This document shows positions 8,021 through 16,679 of a DNA stretch of 50,545 nt, piece after piece (position 1 is the stretch's first letter; every line of letters starts with the position of its first letter). The notes beneath the pieces were generated by a model. It had not been told where the DNA came from and did not search any database. It saw only the letters and a list, made by a program, of their open reading frames with translations. The position numbers and the translations under genes are program-made. The stretch is from positions 1-50,545 of the forward strand of contig CAKZVD010000051.1 in assembly GCA_937922085.1 (NCBI GenBank), read 5' to 3'. This DNA is from an uncultured Tenacibaculum sp. Lineage in GTDB: Bacteria; Bacteroidota; Bacteroidia; Flavobacteriales; Flavobacteriaceae.

Positions 8021-8028
8021 CAAAGATA
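8021..8028 (-). promoter_or_regulatory. -7 box of the riboswitch operon
   Basis: TATCTTTG on the minus strand matches TANNTTTG and would begin transcription near 8014, at the 5' edge of the aptamer. The -33 region is not obvious. Confidence 0.6.
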
Positions 8029-8054
8029 CTTCATTTTATCAATATAAATTATAA

Positions 8055-8087
8055 AGACCTCACAGGTTTTTAAAACCTGTGAGGTCT
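8055..8087. terminator. perfect palindromic bidirectional terminator
   Basis: A 16-bp perfect inverted repeat (AGACCTCACAGGTTTT and its complement around one base) is flanked by A- and T-runs on both sides. It lies downstream of the leftward gene at 8139 and upstream of the riboswitch promoter, so it would insulate the two leftward operons. Confidence 0.75.
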
Positions 8088-8138
8088 AAAGTTTTTATAT
8101 ATAAAATTGTTATTTAAATAGAGCTAGATTTGACGATA

Positions 8139-8489
8139 CTATTTTTCTGGTAGTTTTAGAATATTCCCTTCAAAATGATTTTCTAATTGATAACAATAAC
8201 TAACATTGATAAAAATATAATCAGAACCATCATTTTGGTTTTTATATAAATACATTTCTCCTTTAATGTTTATTTCATCAGGAAAAGTAAGTTCAAATGG
8301 ATTTTCATCACTTGTAGATAAGCAACCTTTCCAAGAAAAAGGTTTTTGAGATTTATCTTTTCTGAATAGTTTATAATTAACATAACGAGAACTTAAATTT
8401 TCGCATTCTGATGTGTTATTTTCATCTTCATCAGATGAGAACTCAAAAATAAATTGTTTGTTATCACATAAATCTAATGTATATATCAT
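8139..8489 (-). CDS. hypothetical protein, 116 residues
   Basis: It is a soluble, acidic product without signal peptide or membrane segment. It opens with M-I-Y-T-L-D-L-C-D-N-K-Q-F-I-F-E-F and has alternating hydrophobic strands throughout, suggesting a small beta fold. Asp/Asn/Glu-rich loops such as S-S-D-E-D-E-N-N are conspicuous. It follows the 204-residue gene by 34 bases and precedes the strong terminator at 8055-8087. The pair may form a unit. No family is recognised. Confidence 0.5.
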   Translation of the reverse strand: MIYTLDLCDNKQFIFEFSSDEDENNTSECENLSSRYVNYKLFRKDKSQKPFSWKGCLSTSDENPFELTFPDEINIKGEMYLYKNQNDGSDYIFINVSYCYQLENHFEGNILKLPEK

Positions 8490-8523
8490 GATTTTTTTTA
8501 AATGATTAATAATAGTTGGTAGT

Positions 8524-9138
8524 TTATGATGTTGGAACTAAATTAAATTCAAAAGGAGTTGCATTTGGTCCAACACCGCCACCAGTCATAATTAAATTTG
8601 CAGAAGTTAATCCCAGTAGAGAGAATTTCTGATTGATATCGCTTAATATGGCAGAATTAATAGATTCACCTTCATTCATTTGTGAAACAACTCCCACATA
8701 GATTTCTGGTTTAAATTTAAAAACAGCTTTTTCACTAGGAGAAACACCAGTTTTTGAAGCGAATAATTTACCAGCTTTATAAATTTGAGCATCGATACTA
8801 CCAATAGGAAGCGCATTTTCTATCACAATTTCATTTGAATTTCCTGCATCTTCTGTACTTAATTGAAGTATTTCTCCTGAGTTAGATCTAATAAGATCCC
8901 ATTTTTGGCTATATGTTGCAGCTTGTAAGTCAGATACATTTCCGTAAGAATCAGCAGCAGCTACATCAAAACTCATTGGGTATGTAAATTTATGCGACCA
9001 ATTTCTTCCACAATTTTTAATCACTGTCCAAGCAATTGCTACTTCATCGAAGTTTGTTGCTACATTTTTTTGAAAAATAACGATTTCAGAATTATTCATA
9101 TCGTTAGAATTATTTATAAATGTGATTTCAATATCCAT
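8524..9138 (-). CDS. hypothetical protein, beta-rich, 204 residues
   Basis: No signal peptide is present. The N-terminal part has V-I-F-Q-K-N-V-A-T-N-F-D-E-V-A-I-A-W-T-V-I-K-N with Cys43-Gly, a pattern I associate with conserved proteins of unknown role. The C-terminal part ends in G-G-G-V-G-P-N-A-T-P-F-E-F. The strand-rich sequence suggests a cytoplasmic beta-sandwich. It lies 110 bases after the NTPase gene with weak promoter-like sequence between, so it is probably a separate unit with the following gene rather than part of the cobalamin operon. Confidence 0.5.
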   Translation of the reverse strand: MDIEITFINNSNDMNNSEIVIFQKNVATNFDEVAIAWTVIKNCGRNWSHKFTYPMSFDVAAADSYGNVSDLQAATYSQKWDLIRSNSGEILQLSTEDAGNSNEIVIENALPIGSIDAQIYKAGKLFASKTGVSPSEKAVFKFKPEIYVGVVSQMNEGESINSAILSDINQKFSLLGLTSANLIMTGGGVGPNATPFEFNLVPTS

Positions 9139-9248
9139 AATATAGTAGTTTGTTTAGTTTAAAATTACTATTAAAACTTACATTGCTATGAATTTATATC
9201 ATAAGTGATTTAATTAACGGTATAGAAGAGTGTTTTTGAGGTATTATA

Positions 9249-9779
9249 TTAGGATTTCTTTAAAAAATCATTTACGTATTTAAGTCGTTCTTTAACAGTT
9301 TTTTGTGGTAAAACCTCAATAGAAAACCCTAAGTCAGTATAAATATCTATCAATAATTCATGTAGTTTTTTTGTTTCTTCAAAAGATTGCAATCGTTGAG
9401 CATCTTCTATATAAATATCTTTCCAAGGAGGTAAGATAAAAACGGTAGTGTGATAGTATTTTTTATACTCAAAATTAGAAAACTTATTATCTATAGTTTT
9501 TTGATTCAATTTTAAGTAAGCAATATTATCTGCTAAACTTCTGTCAACAAAAGCTTGTTTATTTATAGGTATTTCAAGCTCTTCTATAGTTTTTTTATAA
9601 ACTAAGTTTGTAAAACCTATTACATCTTCCCAAGGTGTTTTGTTTCCGTTATTTTGCTGTTCTGAAATGATAATTCTACGAGATACTTCTTCAAAACAAT
9701 AAAAACCGTCAACACGTAAAGCATCAATCAATGTAGTTTTTCCTGTTCCAGGAGCACCAGTAATAATATATCGTTTCAT
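9249..9779 (-). CDS. P-loop NTPase, AAA_28-like
   Basis: The 176-residue ATP/GTPase or kinase-like protein has a Walker A motif, G-A-P-G-T-G-K-T-T, at its N-terminus. It also has F-V-D-R-S-L-A-D-N-I-A-Y, a Walker-B-like or lid region, and V-F-I-L-P-P-W before a short helical end. I take the ATG at 9779 (M-K-R-Y-I-I-T-G) as start; the frame opens at 9791. It lies 48 bases downstream of cbiB. No CobU kinase appears in the window, so an adenosylcobinamide-kinase-like role is conceivable. The family is broad and this remains speculation. Confidence 0.7.
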   Translation of the reverse strand: MKRYIITGAPGTGKTTLIDALRVDGFYCFEEVSRRIIISEQQNNGNKTPWEDVIGFTNLVYKKTIEELEIPINKQAFVDRSLADNIAYLKLNQKTIDNKFSNFEYKKYYHTTVFILPPWKDIYIEDAQRLQSFEETKKLHELLIDIYTDLGFSIEVLPQKTVKERLKYVNDFLKKS

Positions 9780-9827
9780 AAATGGGGTCAAGAGGTTTAA
9801 ATCTTTTTTAGAGAGTGGTCTTCTCTA

Positions 9828-10757
9828 CTACTTAAATAAAAAAATGAGTATCGCTATAAGAATAACAAATATAAAAGTAACTGTATGATTAATGGAAGCA
9901 ACTTTTTTAAATTCAAATTCCTTAATAATTCTATCGTTAGTTCCTATGAAGGGTTTTTCAACTAAAGCACCGTGATAAAAATTAGGCCCACCAAAACGAC
10001 AATTCAAAATGATGGCTAAAGCGGCTTCTGGATATCCAGCATTTGGACTTGCGTGATTTTTTCCTTGTTGCCAAACAAAAGGAAGTTTATGAATTTTAAA
10101 AGTAACGAGTAACATTAAAAAAGCTGTTAAACGAGCAGGAATATAATTAAAAACATCATCTAATTTTGCAGCAAATTTCCCGAAATTTATATAACGTTCA
10201 TTTTTATAACCAATCATAGAATCTAAAGTGTTTACCATTTTGTATAACATAGCACCAGGAATTCCTAAAATAGCATAGTAGAAAAGAGGTGCAATTACAC
10301 CATCACTTAAATTTTCTGAAAGTGTTTCAAAAACAGCTTTTATAACTTCTTGTTTATTGAGTTTAGAGGTATCACGACCAACAATCCATGACAATCGATT
10401 TCTACCTTCAATAATTCCTTTTTTTAATTCAGTAAAAACTGCTTTTCCTTCTTCAACTAAACTTTTGTTAGCTAAAGCATAAAATAAAAAAATAGTTTCA
10501 AAAGTTATTTTAGCAGTAGGATAAGGTATTAATAATTGATTACTTAAATAAAAAAATAGAAAAACACAAGAAGTTAGTAATAAGGTAAGTAAAGTGCCTT
10601 TTAAAAATTGTGATTTATTTTTATTTAGATACTTTTCACCAAAAGAGATTAGATTTCCAAATAATCGAATAGGATGTGGTAGCCATCTTGGATCGCCTAA
10701 TAGTAAATCGAGAATATAGCCGAATAACAATGGCAAAATTGGTATTAAAAATTCCAT
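9828..10757 (-). CDS. cbiB: adenosylcobinamide-phosphate synthase CbiB
   Basis: This 309-residue membrane enzyme joins aminopropanol phosphate to adenosylcobyric acid. It opens with the family pattern G-Y-I-L-D-L-L-L-G-D-P-R-W-L-P-H-P-I-R. It has several membrane helices, the conserved W-I-V-G-R-D-T, and A-P-L-F-Y-Y-A-I-L-G-I-P-G-A-M-L-Y-K-M-V-N-T-L in the core. The start overlaps cobD by 13 bases, so the two are translationally coupled. The length matches CbiB/CobD-type synthases. Confidence 0.93.
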   Translation of the reverse strand: MEFLIPILPLLFGYILDLLLGDPRWLPHPIRLFGNLISFGEKYLNKNKSQFLKGTLLTLLLTSCVFLFFYLSNQLLIPYPTAKITFETIFLFYALANKSLVEEGKAVFTELKKGIIEGRNRLSWIVGRDTSKLNKQEVIKAVFETLSENLSDGVIAPLFYYAILGIPGAMLYKMVNTLDSMIGYKNERYINFGKFAAKLDDVFNYIPARLTAFLMLLVTFKIHKLPFVWQQGKNHASPNAGYPEAALAIILNCRFGGPNFYHGALVEKPFIGTNDRIIKEFEFKKVASINHTVTFIFVILIAILIFLFK

Positions 10758-11770
10758 TGTTTTAAAGCGTTTATTAACAGTTGATTTTTTTCAGGCGTTT
10801 GACTAGCTATTCTAATATAATGATTATCTAGGTTTCTGAAATTTGAAGCATCTCTAATTAACAATTGATGTTCATTAACAAGATATGATTTGAGCTCTTT
10901 AGAAACTGGTTTATTTAATTGTATTAAGAAATAGGTTGTGTTTGTAGGAATTATAGAAAATCCACTTATTTTATCTATTTCTTGTTGTAAATGTAGCGTG
11001 TTTTTAAAACAGGTTTCAAAATCAGGATATAAAGTATTGTAGTTATTAAATATAAAAGTAGCAGCGTGTAAAGCCATACTATTTACATTCCAAGGCATTT
11101 TATGATTGGCTAAGTTTTTTATGATTGTTGGATTACTAAGAATATATCCTAAACGTAATCCTGGTATACAAAATAATTTTGTTAATGATTTAATTAGGAT
11201 AATGTTCGCGTACTTTTCAATTAAAGAAATACAAGAAATAGAAGTATTTGTAAATTCAATATAAGCTTCATCAATAATAAACAAAGTACCAGGGAACTGC
11301 TGTAATAGTTTTTCAATTTCTTCAGTAGTAGATTCAAATCCGTCTGGATTATTTGGGTTACATATAAAAGCAATTTCAGTATCAAATGAATGTGAGAGAA
11401 TAGATTTTCTATCTACAAACTTCATCGTCAATTTATTTACTTTTGAAGCCAATTCATATTCAGAAAAAGAAGGAGTACAAATAGTTGCCGATTTGCTGTG
11501 AAAACTATTAGTAACTAAATAAAAAGCTTCAGTAGCTCCGTTAGTAATAATGGTAGATTGAGCTTTTAAATTATGATGTTTTTCAATTAATTGTGTAATG
11601 TTTTCTGAATTAGGAGCAGGATAATTTTCAATACTTAATATTTTACTAGTAAGATATGTTAATAAACTTTCTGGTGCACCTTTATACCAAACATTAGAAC
11701 TAAAATTAGCTTTAAAAGTTATTTGTTTATAATGATGTAAATCATCACCATGTCCATAATCAATTCCCAT
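10745..11770 (-). CDS. cobD: threonine-phosphate decarboxylase-type aminotransferase
   Basis: This 341-residue fold-type I PLP enzyme would make aminopropanol phosphate from threonine phosphate for CbiB. Visible motifs are N-G-A-T-E-A (residues 77-82), C-N-P-N-N-P-D-G (about 137-144), D-E-A-Y (167-170), the Schiff-base lysine in S-L-T-K (Lys198) and the R-L-G-Y arginine (Arg206). Closely related histidinol-phosphate aminotransferases share these. The assignment to CobD rests on position between cbiP (3-base gap) and cbiB (13-base overlap), and on the N-terminal G-H-G-D-D, typical of cobalamin-locus members. Confidence 0.88.
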   Translation of the reverse strand: MGIDYGHGDDLHHYKQITFKANFSSNVWYKGAPESLLTYLTSKILSIENYPAPNSENITQLIEKHHNLKAQSTIITNGATEAFYLVTNSFHSKSATICTPSFSEYELASKVNKLTMKFVDRKSILSHSFDTEIAFICNPNNPDGFESTTEEIEKLLQQFPGTLFIIDEAYIEFTNTSISCISLIEKYANIILIKSLTKLFCIPGLRLGYILSNPTIIKNLANHKMPWNVNSMALHAATFIFNNYNTLYPDFETCFKNTLHLQQEIDKISGFSIIPTNTTYFLIQLNKPVSKELKSYLVNEHQLLIRDASNFRNLDNHYIRIASQTPEKNQLLINALKQWNF

Positions 11771-11773
11771 ACT

Positions 11774-13252
11774 TTATTCAGAAATAGTAGTTTTCATATT
11801 ATTTAAAATAACATCAATAGCGATGTTTTTTTCTAAGTGTTCTGCTAACTTATCGTAATTAGCTTCTTTATAGGCTTTATAGTCAAAGCTATTTGAGGTA
11901 GTTTTAATATTAAAATTAGATAATAAATCTTCTATAATTAAACTGTTATCGAAAATACCGTGAATATACGTACCCCAACAATTTTTGATTAAATATCCTT
12001 CTGGTTTTTGTTGAATTATGTTTAAAGGATGTTGTTCTTTAAAGGTAGTAACACCCATATGAATTTCATAACCAGTACAAGGTTCTTCATATTCTTTGAA
12101 TTGAAAATTACATTGTTCAGTAGTTTTTTCTGAGGCTAATATCGTATGTGCAGGAATAATTCCTAAACCAGGTATTTCTTGAATCTCGTTTTCAACATGA
12201 TTAGGATCAGAGATAGACATTCCCAACATTTGATATCCACCGCAAATACCAATTATAAATATGTCGTTTTCATGAGCTTTTAAAATAGCTTTAGCTAACC
12301 TAGAGGTCCGTAAAAATTGCATGTCAGCAATCGTGTTTTTACTACCAGGAATTATAATAATATCCGCTTTTTCAATATCCTCAGGGTCTCTAGTATAGAA
12401 AAGGTGTACGTTGTCATCTTTTTCTAATCGATTAAAATCTGTGAAATTTGAAATATAAGGAAGTAAAAGAACAGCAATATTAATTGTGTTTTGTTGAGAA
12501 TTAGTTTGTTTTTTCTCTAAACCTAAAGAATCTTCATCTTCAATATAAATATCCTTAGCATAAGGAACAACACCTAACACAGGAACATTTGTGAGAGATT
12601 CAAGCATTTTTTTTCCTTCTTCAAATAAGGAAATATCACCTCTAAATTTATTAATGATGATTCCTTTAATTAACTTTCTCTCATCATCATCAAGTAATTT
12701 AATACTACCATATACACTAGCAAAAACGCCTCCTCTATCTATATCAGCAATTAAATATACATCAGCTTTAGCAACTTGTGCCATTCTCATGTTTACAATA
12801 TCACGATGTTTTAAGTTTAATTCACTAATACTACCAGCGCCTTCCAATACAATAGGGTTGTACTCTTTTTGTAGTTTTGAAAAGGCTTTTTGAACTTCTT
12901 GAAATAAATGTTGTTTATTATTTCCTAAGAAATAAGAACGAGCTGTTTGATCTCCTATAGGTTTTCCATGTAAAACTACTTGAGATTTATTTTTACCTGA
13001 AGGTTTTAGAAGAACAGGGTTCATTTCTGTAGTACAATCTATACCAGCGGCTTCTGCCTGAACAGCTTGAGCTCTTCCAATTTCTAAACCGTCTTTAGTA
13101 ACATAACTATTTAAAGACATATTTTGAGCTTTGAATGGAGCAGGAGAGTAGCCTAATTTCTTAAGAATACGGCACATTCCAGTAACAATAATGCTTTTTC
13201 CTACATCTGAACCTGTGCCTACAAACATTATAGGCCGTAATACTTTAGTCAT
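11774..13252 (-). CDS. cbiP: cobyric acid synthase CbiP/CobQ
   Basis: This 492-residue glutamine-dependent enzyme amidates four carboxylates of adenosylcobyrinic a,c-diamide. The N-terminal ATP-binding domain has G-T-G-S-D-V-G-K-S and the P-F-K-A-Q-N-M-S-L-N-S signature. A-V-Q-A-E-A-A-G and D-I-D-R-G-G-V-F-A-S follow. The C-terminal class I glutamine amidotransferase domain has P-G-S-K-N-T, the nucleophile in I-C-G-G-Y-Q-M-L-G, and the catalytic His in Y-I-H-G-I-F. It is the first gene of the leftward run cbiP-cobD-cbiB-NTPase. No riboswitch was seen upstream. Confidence 0.96.
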   Translation of the reverse strand: MTKVLRPIMFVGTGSDVGKSIIVTGMCRILKKLGYSPAPFKAQNMSLNSYVTKDGLEIGRAQAVQAEAAGIDCTTEMNPVLLKPSGKNKSQVVLHGKPIGDQTARSYFLGNNKQHLFQEVQKAFSKLQKEYNPIVLEGAGSISELNLKHRDIVNMRMAQVAKADVYLIADIDRGGVFASVYGSIKLLDDDERKLIKGIIINKFRGDISLFEEGKKMLESLTNVPVLGVVPYAKDIYIEDEDSLGLEKKQTNSQQNTINIAVLLLPYISNFTDFNRLEKDDNVHLFYTRDPEDIEKADIIIIPGSKNTIADMQFLRTSRLAKAILKAHENDIFIIGICGGYQMLGMSISDPNHVENEIQEIPGLGIIPAHTILASEKTTEQCNFQFKEYEEPCTGYEIHMGVTTFKEQHPLNIIQQKPEGYLIKNCWGTYIHGIFDNSLIIEDLLSNFNIKTTSNSFDYKAYKEANYDKLAEHLEKNIAIDVILNNMKTTISE

Positions 13253-13387
13253 TTAAGTACAATATTATGGAGCTAAAGTAGTATAAATAGAAGGAATTAA
13301 AATAAAGGAAGATAGAATTTTTGTTTTTAAAAACTCATGGTTTTAGGTCTTTAACATATATTTCTAGTTAATTAATTTCAAATCAGA

Positions 13388-13395
13388 TATATTTG
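13388..13395 (+). promoter_or_regulatory. -7 box of the porP-like gene
   Basis: TATATTTG matches TANNTTTG, 19 bases before the ATG. A purine-rich GAGGGGG precedes the start, resembling a Shine-Dalgarno sequence, which is unusual in this phylum. Confidence 0.55.
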
Positions 13396-13414
13396 GCAAT
13401 TAAATTGAGGGGGA

Positions 13415-14395
13415 ATGAATTCAGTATGTGAAAGAATTATATTAACTTTTTTTCTTGTATTAGGTTTTAATAGCTATACACAAGAGACATTACCGATATA
13501 TCAAGATTATTTATCTGATAATGTATATTTAGTACATCCAGCAGCAGCAGGTGTTGGGCAATGTGGAAAAATACGATTGACAGCAAGGACGCAATGGTTA
13601 GGTATAGATAATGCTCCACAATTACAAACGGTAAGTTTTCATGCAAAAGTAAATGAAGATTCTAAAGCAGCTTATGGGGTTGTATTATTTAATGATAAAA
13701 ATGGATTTCATTCTCAAAAAGCTGTTCAAGGTTCTTATGCATATCACTTAAATTTAAATAAAGGAAAAGTATTTAATCAACTTTCATTTGGTTTGTCGAT
13801 GTCGTTAGTTCAAAATGAAATAGATCAAACAACTTTTGTAGGAGATCCTCAGGTACAACAAATTATAGAAAGTGATTTTTATGTAAATGCAGATTTTGGA
13901 CTTGGATATCATTACAAAGGTTTATCAAGTTATTTAACCATTAAAAACATATTTTTATCGGCTAAAAATAGTTTAAACTCAGAGTTTGATGCGTTAAACT
14001 TGCGTAATTATATTTTGGGAGCAGGTTATTTTTTTGGGGATAATACTAAGTTGCAATATGAACCTTCTTTTATGTTTCAATTTAAAGAACAAACAGGAGA
14101 AAAAGTAGCAGATATAAACATGAAGGTGTATAAGAGGCTGAAAAAAGCTCAAATATGGGGTGGACTTTCTTATAGAACATCTTTTGATAGTAATACTTTT
14201 GAAAGTGCTCAATATGTTTCTCCAATTTTTGGTGTTAACTTCAATAAGTTTATGGTTTCATATACCTACAGTAAACAATTTGGAGAAATTTTATTTTCTG
14301 ATTCTGGATTTCACCAGATTACTTTGGGGTTAAATTTATTATGTGCTAAAAGAAGGTTAGCAGCTTGCCCTAATATTAATGGACAATTATTTTAA
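13415..14395 (+). CDS. PorP/SprF family type IX secretion membrane protein
   Basis: This 326-residue outer-membrane beta-barrel has a signal peptide ending near S-Y-T-Q-E-T. The family opening Q-D-Y-L-S-D-N-V-Y-L-V-H-P-A-A-A-G follows, then a Q-W-L-G-I strand and repeated amphipathic strands to the end. PorP/SprF proteins assist the type IX secretion system and often lie next to the adhesins they serve; no such partner is adjacent here. The last residues, C-A-K-R-R-L-A-A-C, hold two cysteines, a common end in this family. Its stop overlaps the convergent murI stop. Confidence 0.88.
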   Translation: MNSVCERIILTFFLVLGFNSYTQETLPIYQDYLSDNVYLVHPAAAGVGQCGKIRLTARTQWLGIDNAPQLQTVSFHAKVNEDSKAAYGVVLFNDKNGFHSQKAVQGSYAYHLNLNKGKVFNQLSFGLSMSLVQNEIDQTTFVGDPQVQQIIESDFYVNADFGLGYHYKGLSSYLTIKNIFLSAKNSLNSEFDALNLRNYILGAGYFFGDNTKLQYEPSFMFQFKEQTGEKVADINMKVYKRLKKAQIWGGLSYRTSFDSNTFESAQYVSPIFGVNFNKFMVSYTYSKQFGEILFSDSGFHQITLGLNLLCAKRRLAACPNINGQLF

Positions 14396-15192
14396 AAATC
14401 TATTTTTTTAATAGAAGTAGGAGAGGAGTCTTTTAGTAATTTTTCAAGAACTTTTTTGTCTTTGTTTGTGTAAAAAATTGAAAAAGGAAGTCCTAAACTT
14501 TTTAATTTTAATAACCCTTGTTGTGCTAGTATATTTTTTGTTTGTTTAGCAACAGCTTCGCCTGAATCTATTATTTTAATAGATTCACCTACGATTTCTT
14601 TTATTGATTTAATTAAATAAGGGTAATGTGTACATCCTAATACCAAATAATCTATTTTTTGATCTATCATAGGTTGTAAATGCTTATTTAAAAGAAATTT
14701 TATTTCTTCTGATTCAATTTGGCCAGCTTCAATTAGTTCTACTAAACCTTCCCCAATTTGCTCAATTATATGGATATTATTACTAATTGTTGAAGAAGTT
14801 TTTTCGAACAATTCACTGTTTAAAGTTCCTTTGGTAGCCAAAATACCAATAGTATTTGTTTTAGTATGTAAAGAAGCAGGTTTAATAGCTGGTTCAATTC
14901 CAATAAAAGGAATGTTATAGTTTTTGCGTAAATATTTAATAGCGTTGGTAGTAGCTGTATTACAGGCAACAACAATGATTTTACATTTCTTCTGAATTAA
15001 GTATTCGGTATTCTTGATAGAAAGATTTAAGATTTCTTCTTTTGTTTTTTGACCATAAGGAGCATTAATACTATCTGAAAGATAAAAAGTATCCTCATTT
15101 GGTAATAAGGAATTTATTTCTTTCCAAATAGAAGTACCTCCAATACCAGAGTCGAAAATACCTATAGGGTTGTCTTTTGAAGAATTTATCAT
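14392..15192 (-). CDS. murI: glutamate racemase
   Basis: This 266-residue cofactor-independent racemase supplies D-glutamate for peptidoglycan. The two catalytic cysteines are in V-V-A-C-N-T-A (Cys77) and L-G-C-T-H-Y-P (Cys187), with D-S-G-I-G-G at the N-terminus and P-Y-G in the usual place. The length is normal. It is the last gene before the convergent porP-like gene and is separated from ompH by a strong terminator, so it may be expressed by readthrough or from its own weak promoter. Confidence 0.96.
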   Translation of the reverse strand: MINSSKDNPIGIFDSGIGGTSIWKEINSLLPNEDTFYLSDSINAPYGQKTKEEILNLSIKNTEYLIQKKCKIIVVACNTATTNAIKYLRKNYNIPFIGIEPAIKPASLHTKTNTIGILATKGTLNSELFEKTSSTISNNIHIIEQIGEGLVELIEAGQIESEEIKFLLNKHLQPMIDQKIDYLVLGCTHYPYLIKSIKEIVGESIKIIDSGEAVAKQTKNILAQQGLLKLKSLGLPFSIFYTNKDKKVLEKLLKDSSPTSIKKIDF

Positions 15193-15207
15193 TAATACAA
15201 AAATAAA

Positions 15208-15235
15208 AATCCTGCTTTAATTAAAAAGCAGGATT
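15208..15235 (-). terminator. rho-independent terminator between ompH and murI
   Basis: An 11-bp perfect stem (AATCCTGCTTT and complement) with a 6-base loop is followed on the minus strand by a T-rich run. It ends the bamA-ompH transcript, allowing at most partial readthrough into murI. Confidence 0.85.
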
Positions 15236-15260
15236 GTAAAATATTTAATTTTAATTCTAA

Positions 15261-15770
15261 TTAAAATCCTAATTTAGCTTTAACAGCGTCATAAATATCT
15301 TCACCTTTATCGAAAACGATTAATCCTTTACCAGGAGCAGCATCCATTACATAAATAATTCCTTTTTCAGCAGCTACAGCTTTAATAGCGTCTTCAGCTT
15401 TCTTTAAAATTGGAATTGTTTTTTCTTGATATTTTTTACCCATCTCTTGGTTCATAGCTTGCTCAGCTTGCCCAATTTTGGCACGTTCTTGTTGAACTTC
15501 TATAGCTCTCTTTTGATTCGTTTCTTCAGTTTGACTTTTTCCTTCAGCTTTATATTTATTAACCTTAGCTTCTAAAGCTTTAAACATACCTTCAATATCT
15601 GCTCTGTATGTTTTTTGTAATTTTTCTAATTCAGCTTTTAATGCCTTAGTTTCTGGCATTGCAGTTAATAACTTATCGGTATTAATATGTGCAGTTTTCT
15701 GTGCATTTGCCACACCTCCTAAACCAATCGTAAAAATCGCAACTAATAATAACGTTTGTAATTGTTTCAT
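15261..15770 (-). CDS. OmpH/Skp family periplasmic chaperone
   Basis: This 169-residue protein has a Sec signal ending at A-N-A-Q. A Skp-like fold follows: a short strand (K-T-A-H-I-N-T-D-K-L-L), long helical coiled-coil arms (about 40-125, rich in E, K and A) and the returning strand K-G-I-I-Y-V-M-D-A. Skp proteins hold unfolded outer-membrane proteins for the BAM complex. It lies 53 bases downstream of a second ompH-like gene and after bamA, an order conserved in Bacteroidota. Confidence 0.92.
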   Translation of the reverse strand: MKQLQTLLLVAIFTIGLGGVANAQKTAHINTDKLLTAMPETKALKAELEKLQKTYRADIEGMFKALEAKVNKYKAEGKSQTEETNQKRAIEVQQERAKIGQAEQAMNQEMGKKYQEKTIPILKKAEDAIKAVAAEKGIIYVMDAAPGKGLIVFDKGEDIYDAVKAKLGF

Positions 15771-15823
15771 GTTTATTCTAATTTAATAATTTTAGGTTCT
15801 TTTTTCTATTTTATATGTTTATC

Positions 15824-16621
15824 TTATTTTTTTTCTTGTGCTTTTTTATTCCTTTTCTCTTCTTTGGCTTTTTTTAAAGCTTCTCTCTTCTCTTTTAACA
15901 ATCTTTGTTTCTTTGCTCTAGCTTTTAAACTTGCTTCTCTTTTTTCTTTAATATTTTTTATTCTTTGCTCTCGTTCATTAACTCTTTTCTTCTTTAGAGC
16001 TTCTTTTTTAGCCTTTTTTTGTTTAGCTTCTTCAGATATACTTTCGTTATCTAATAATTTTTTTCTGGCAGCTACTTTATCTATTTTATCTTGTTTTTTA
16101 ACATCAATTTTAATAAGCTTTAAGACTAGCGGGCTAATATCGTGTTTTTTATTAGAATACAACATTATTAATTCACCAGATTTGTCGAAAACGAAATCAT
16201 ATTTTTTTCTTGAAGCTATCGTTTGTACTGCATTATAAACTTGATCTTGTATAGGTTGTATTAATTTCTTTCTTAATATATACATATCACCATCTGTGCC
16301 AAAGTATAATGATTCTAGTTTTCTTAAAGCTTCTTGTTTAACTAAAATGTCTTCTTCACGTTCATTTATTAACTCTTGAGTAAGAATTGCTTTTTCATTA
16401 GACAAGTCAGTTTTTAAAACTTCAATACTTCTAGCTTCTTTATCTAAATTAGCTTTCCATTTTGCAACTTTATCATTTAAGGCATTTTGAGCTTCTATAT
16501 ATTGTGGAATATTTTGTAAAATATAATCCATGTCTATATATGCTATTCGTTGGTTTTTTTGTGCAACGGTTACACCTACTACAATAAGTAAAAGAACGAA
16601 TGTTAATTTAATTTTTTTCAT
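15824..16621 (-). CDS. OmpH/Skp family protein with a long basic C-terminal tail
   Basis: The N-terminal 170 residues match the family: signal peptide ending at T-V-A-Q, R-I-A-Y-I-D-M-D-Y-I-L, coiled arms and K-Y-D-F-V-F-D-K-S. An unusual tail of about 85 residues follows, composed almost only of K, R, E and A and predicted to be one long charged helix, continuing to the stop at Q-E-K-K. The tail could bind lipids or peptidoglycan, or extend the chaperone arms. It lies 58 bases after bamA in the same operon. Confidence 0.9.
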   Translation of the reverse strand: MKKIKLTFVLLLIVVGVTVAQKNQRIAYIDMDYILQNIPQYIEAQNALNDKVAKWKANLDKEARSIEVLKTDLSNEKAILTQELINEREEDILVKQEALRKLESLYFGTDGDMYILRKKLIQPIQDQVYNAVQTIASRKKYDFVFDKSGELIMLYSNKKHDISPLVLKLIKIDVKKQDKIDKVAARKKLLDNESISEEAKQKKAKKEALKKKRVNEREQRIKNIKEKREASLKARAKKQRLLKEKREALKKAKEEKRNKKAQEKK

Positions 16622-16679
16622 TTTATAGTGTATTTAGAAAAAACCATGCCAAACATAATAGCTATACAAATTTAGGGTT

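Noticed and set aside
12591..12893. Rightward frame of 100 codons
   Set aside because: It is antisense to cbiP, a clearly real gene.
13253..13414. Possible second cobalamin riboswitch upstream of cbiP
   Set aside because: None of the aptamer core elements (CCCGCAACTGT, the B12 box) are present in either orientation.
15762..16238. A 158-codon rightward frame rich in Phe, Leu and Ser
   Set aside because: It is antisense to the Lys/Glu/Arg-rich ompH-like gene; the hydrophobic composition is the complement of that tail.
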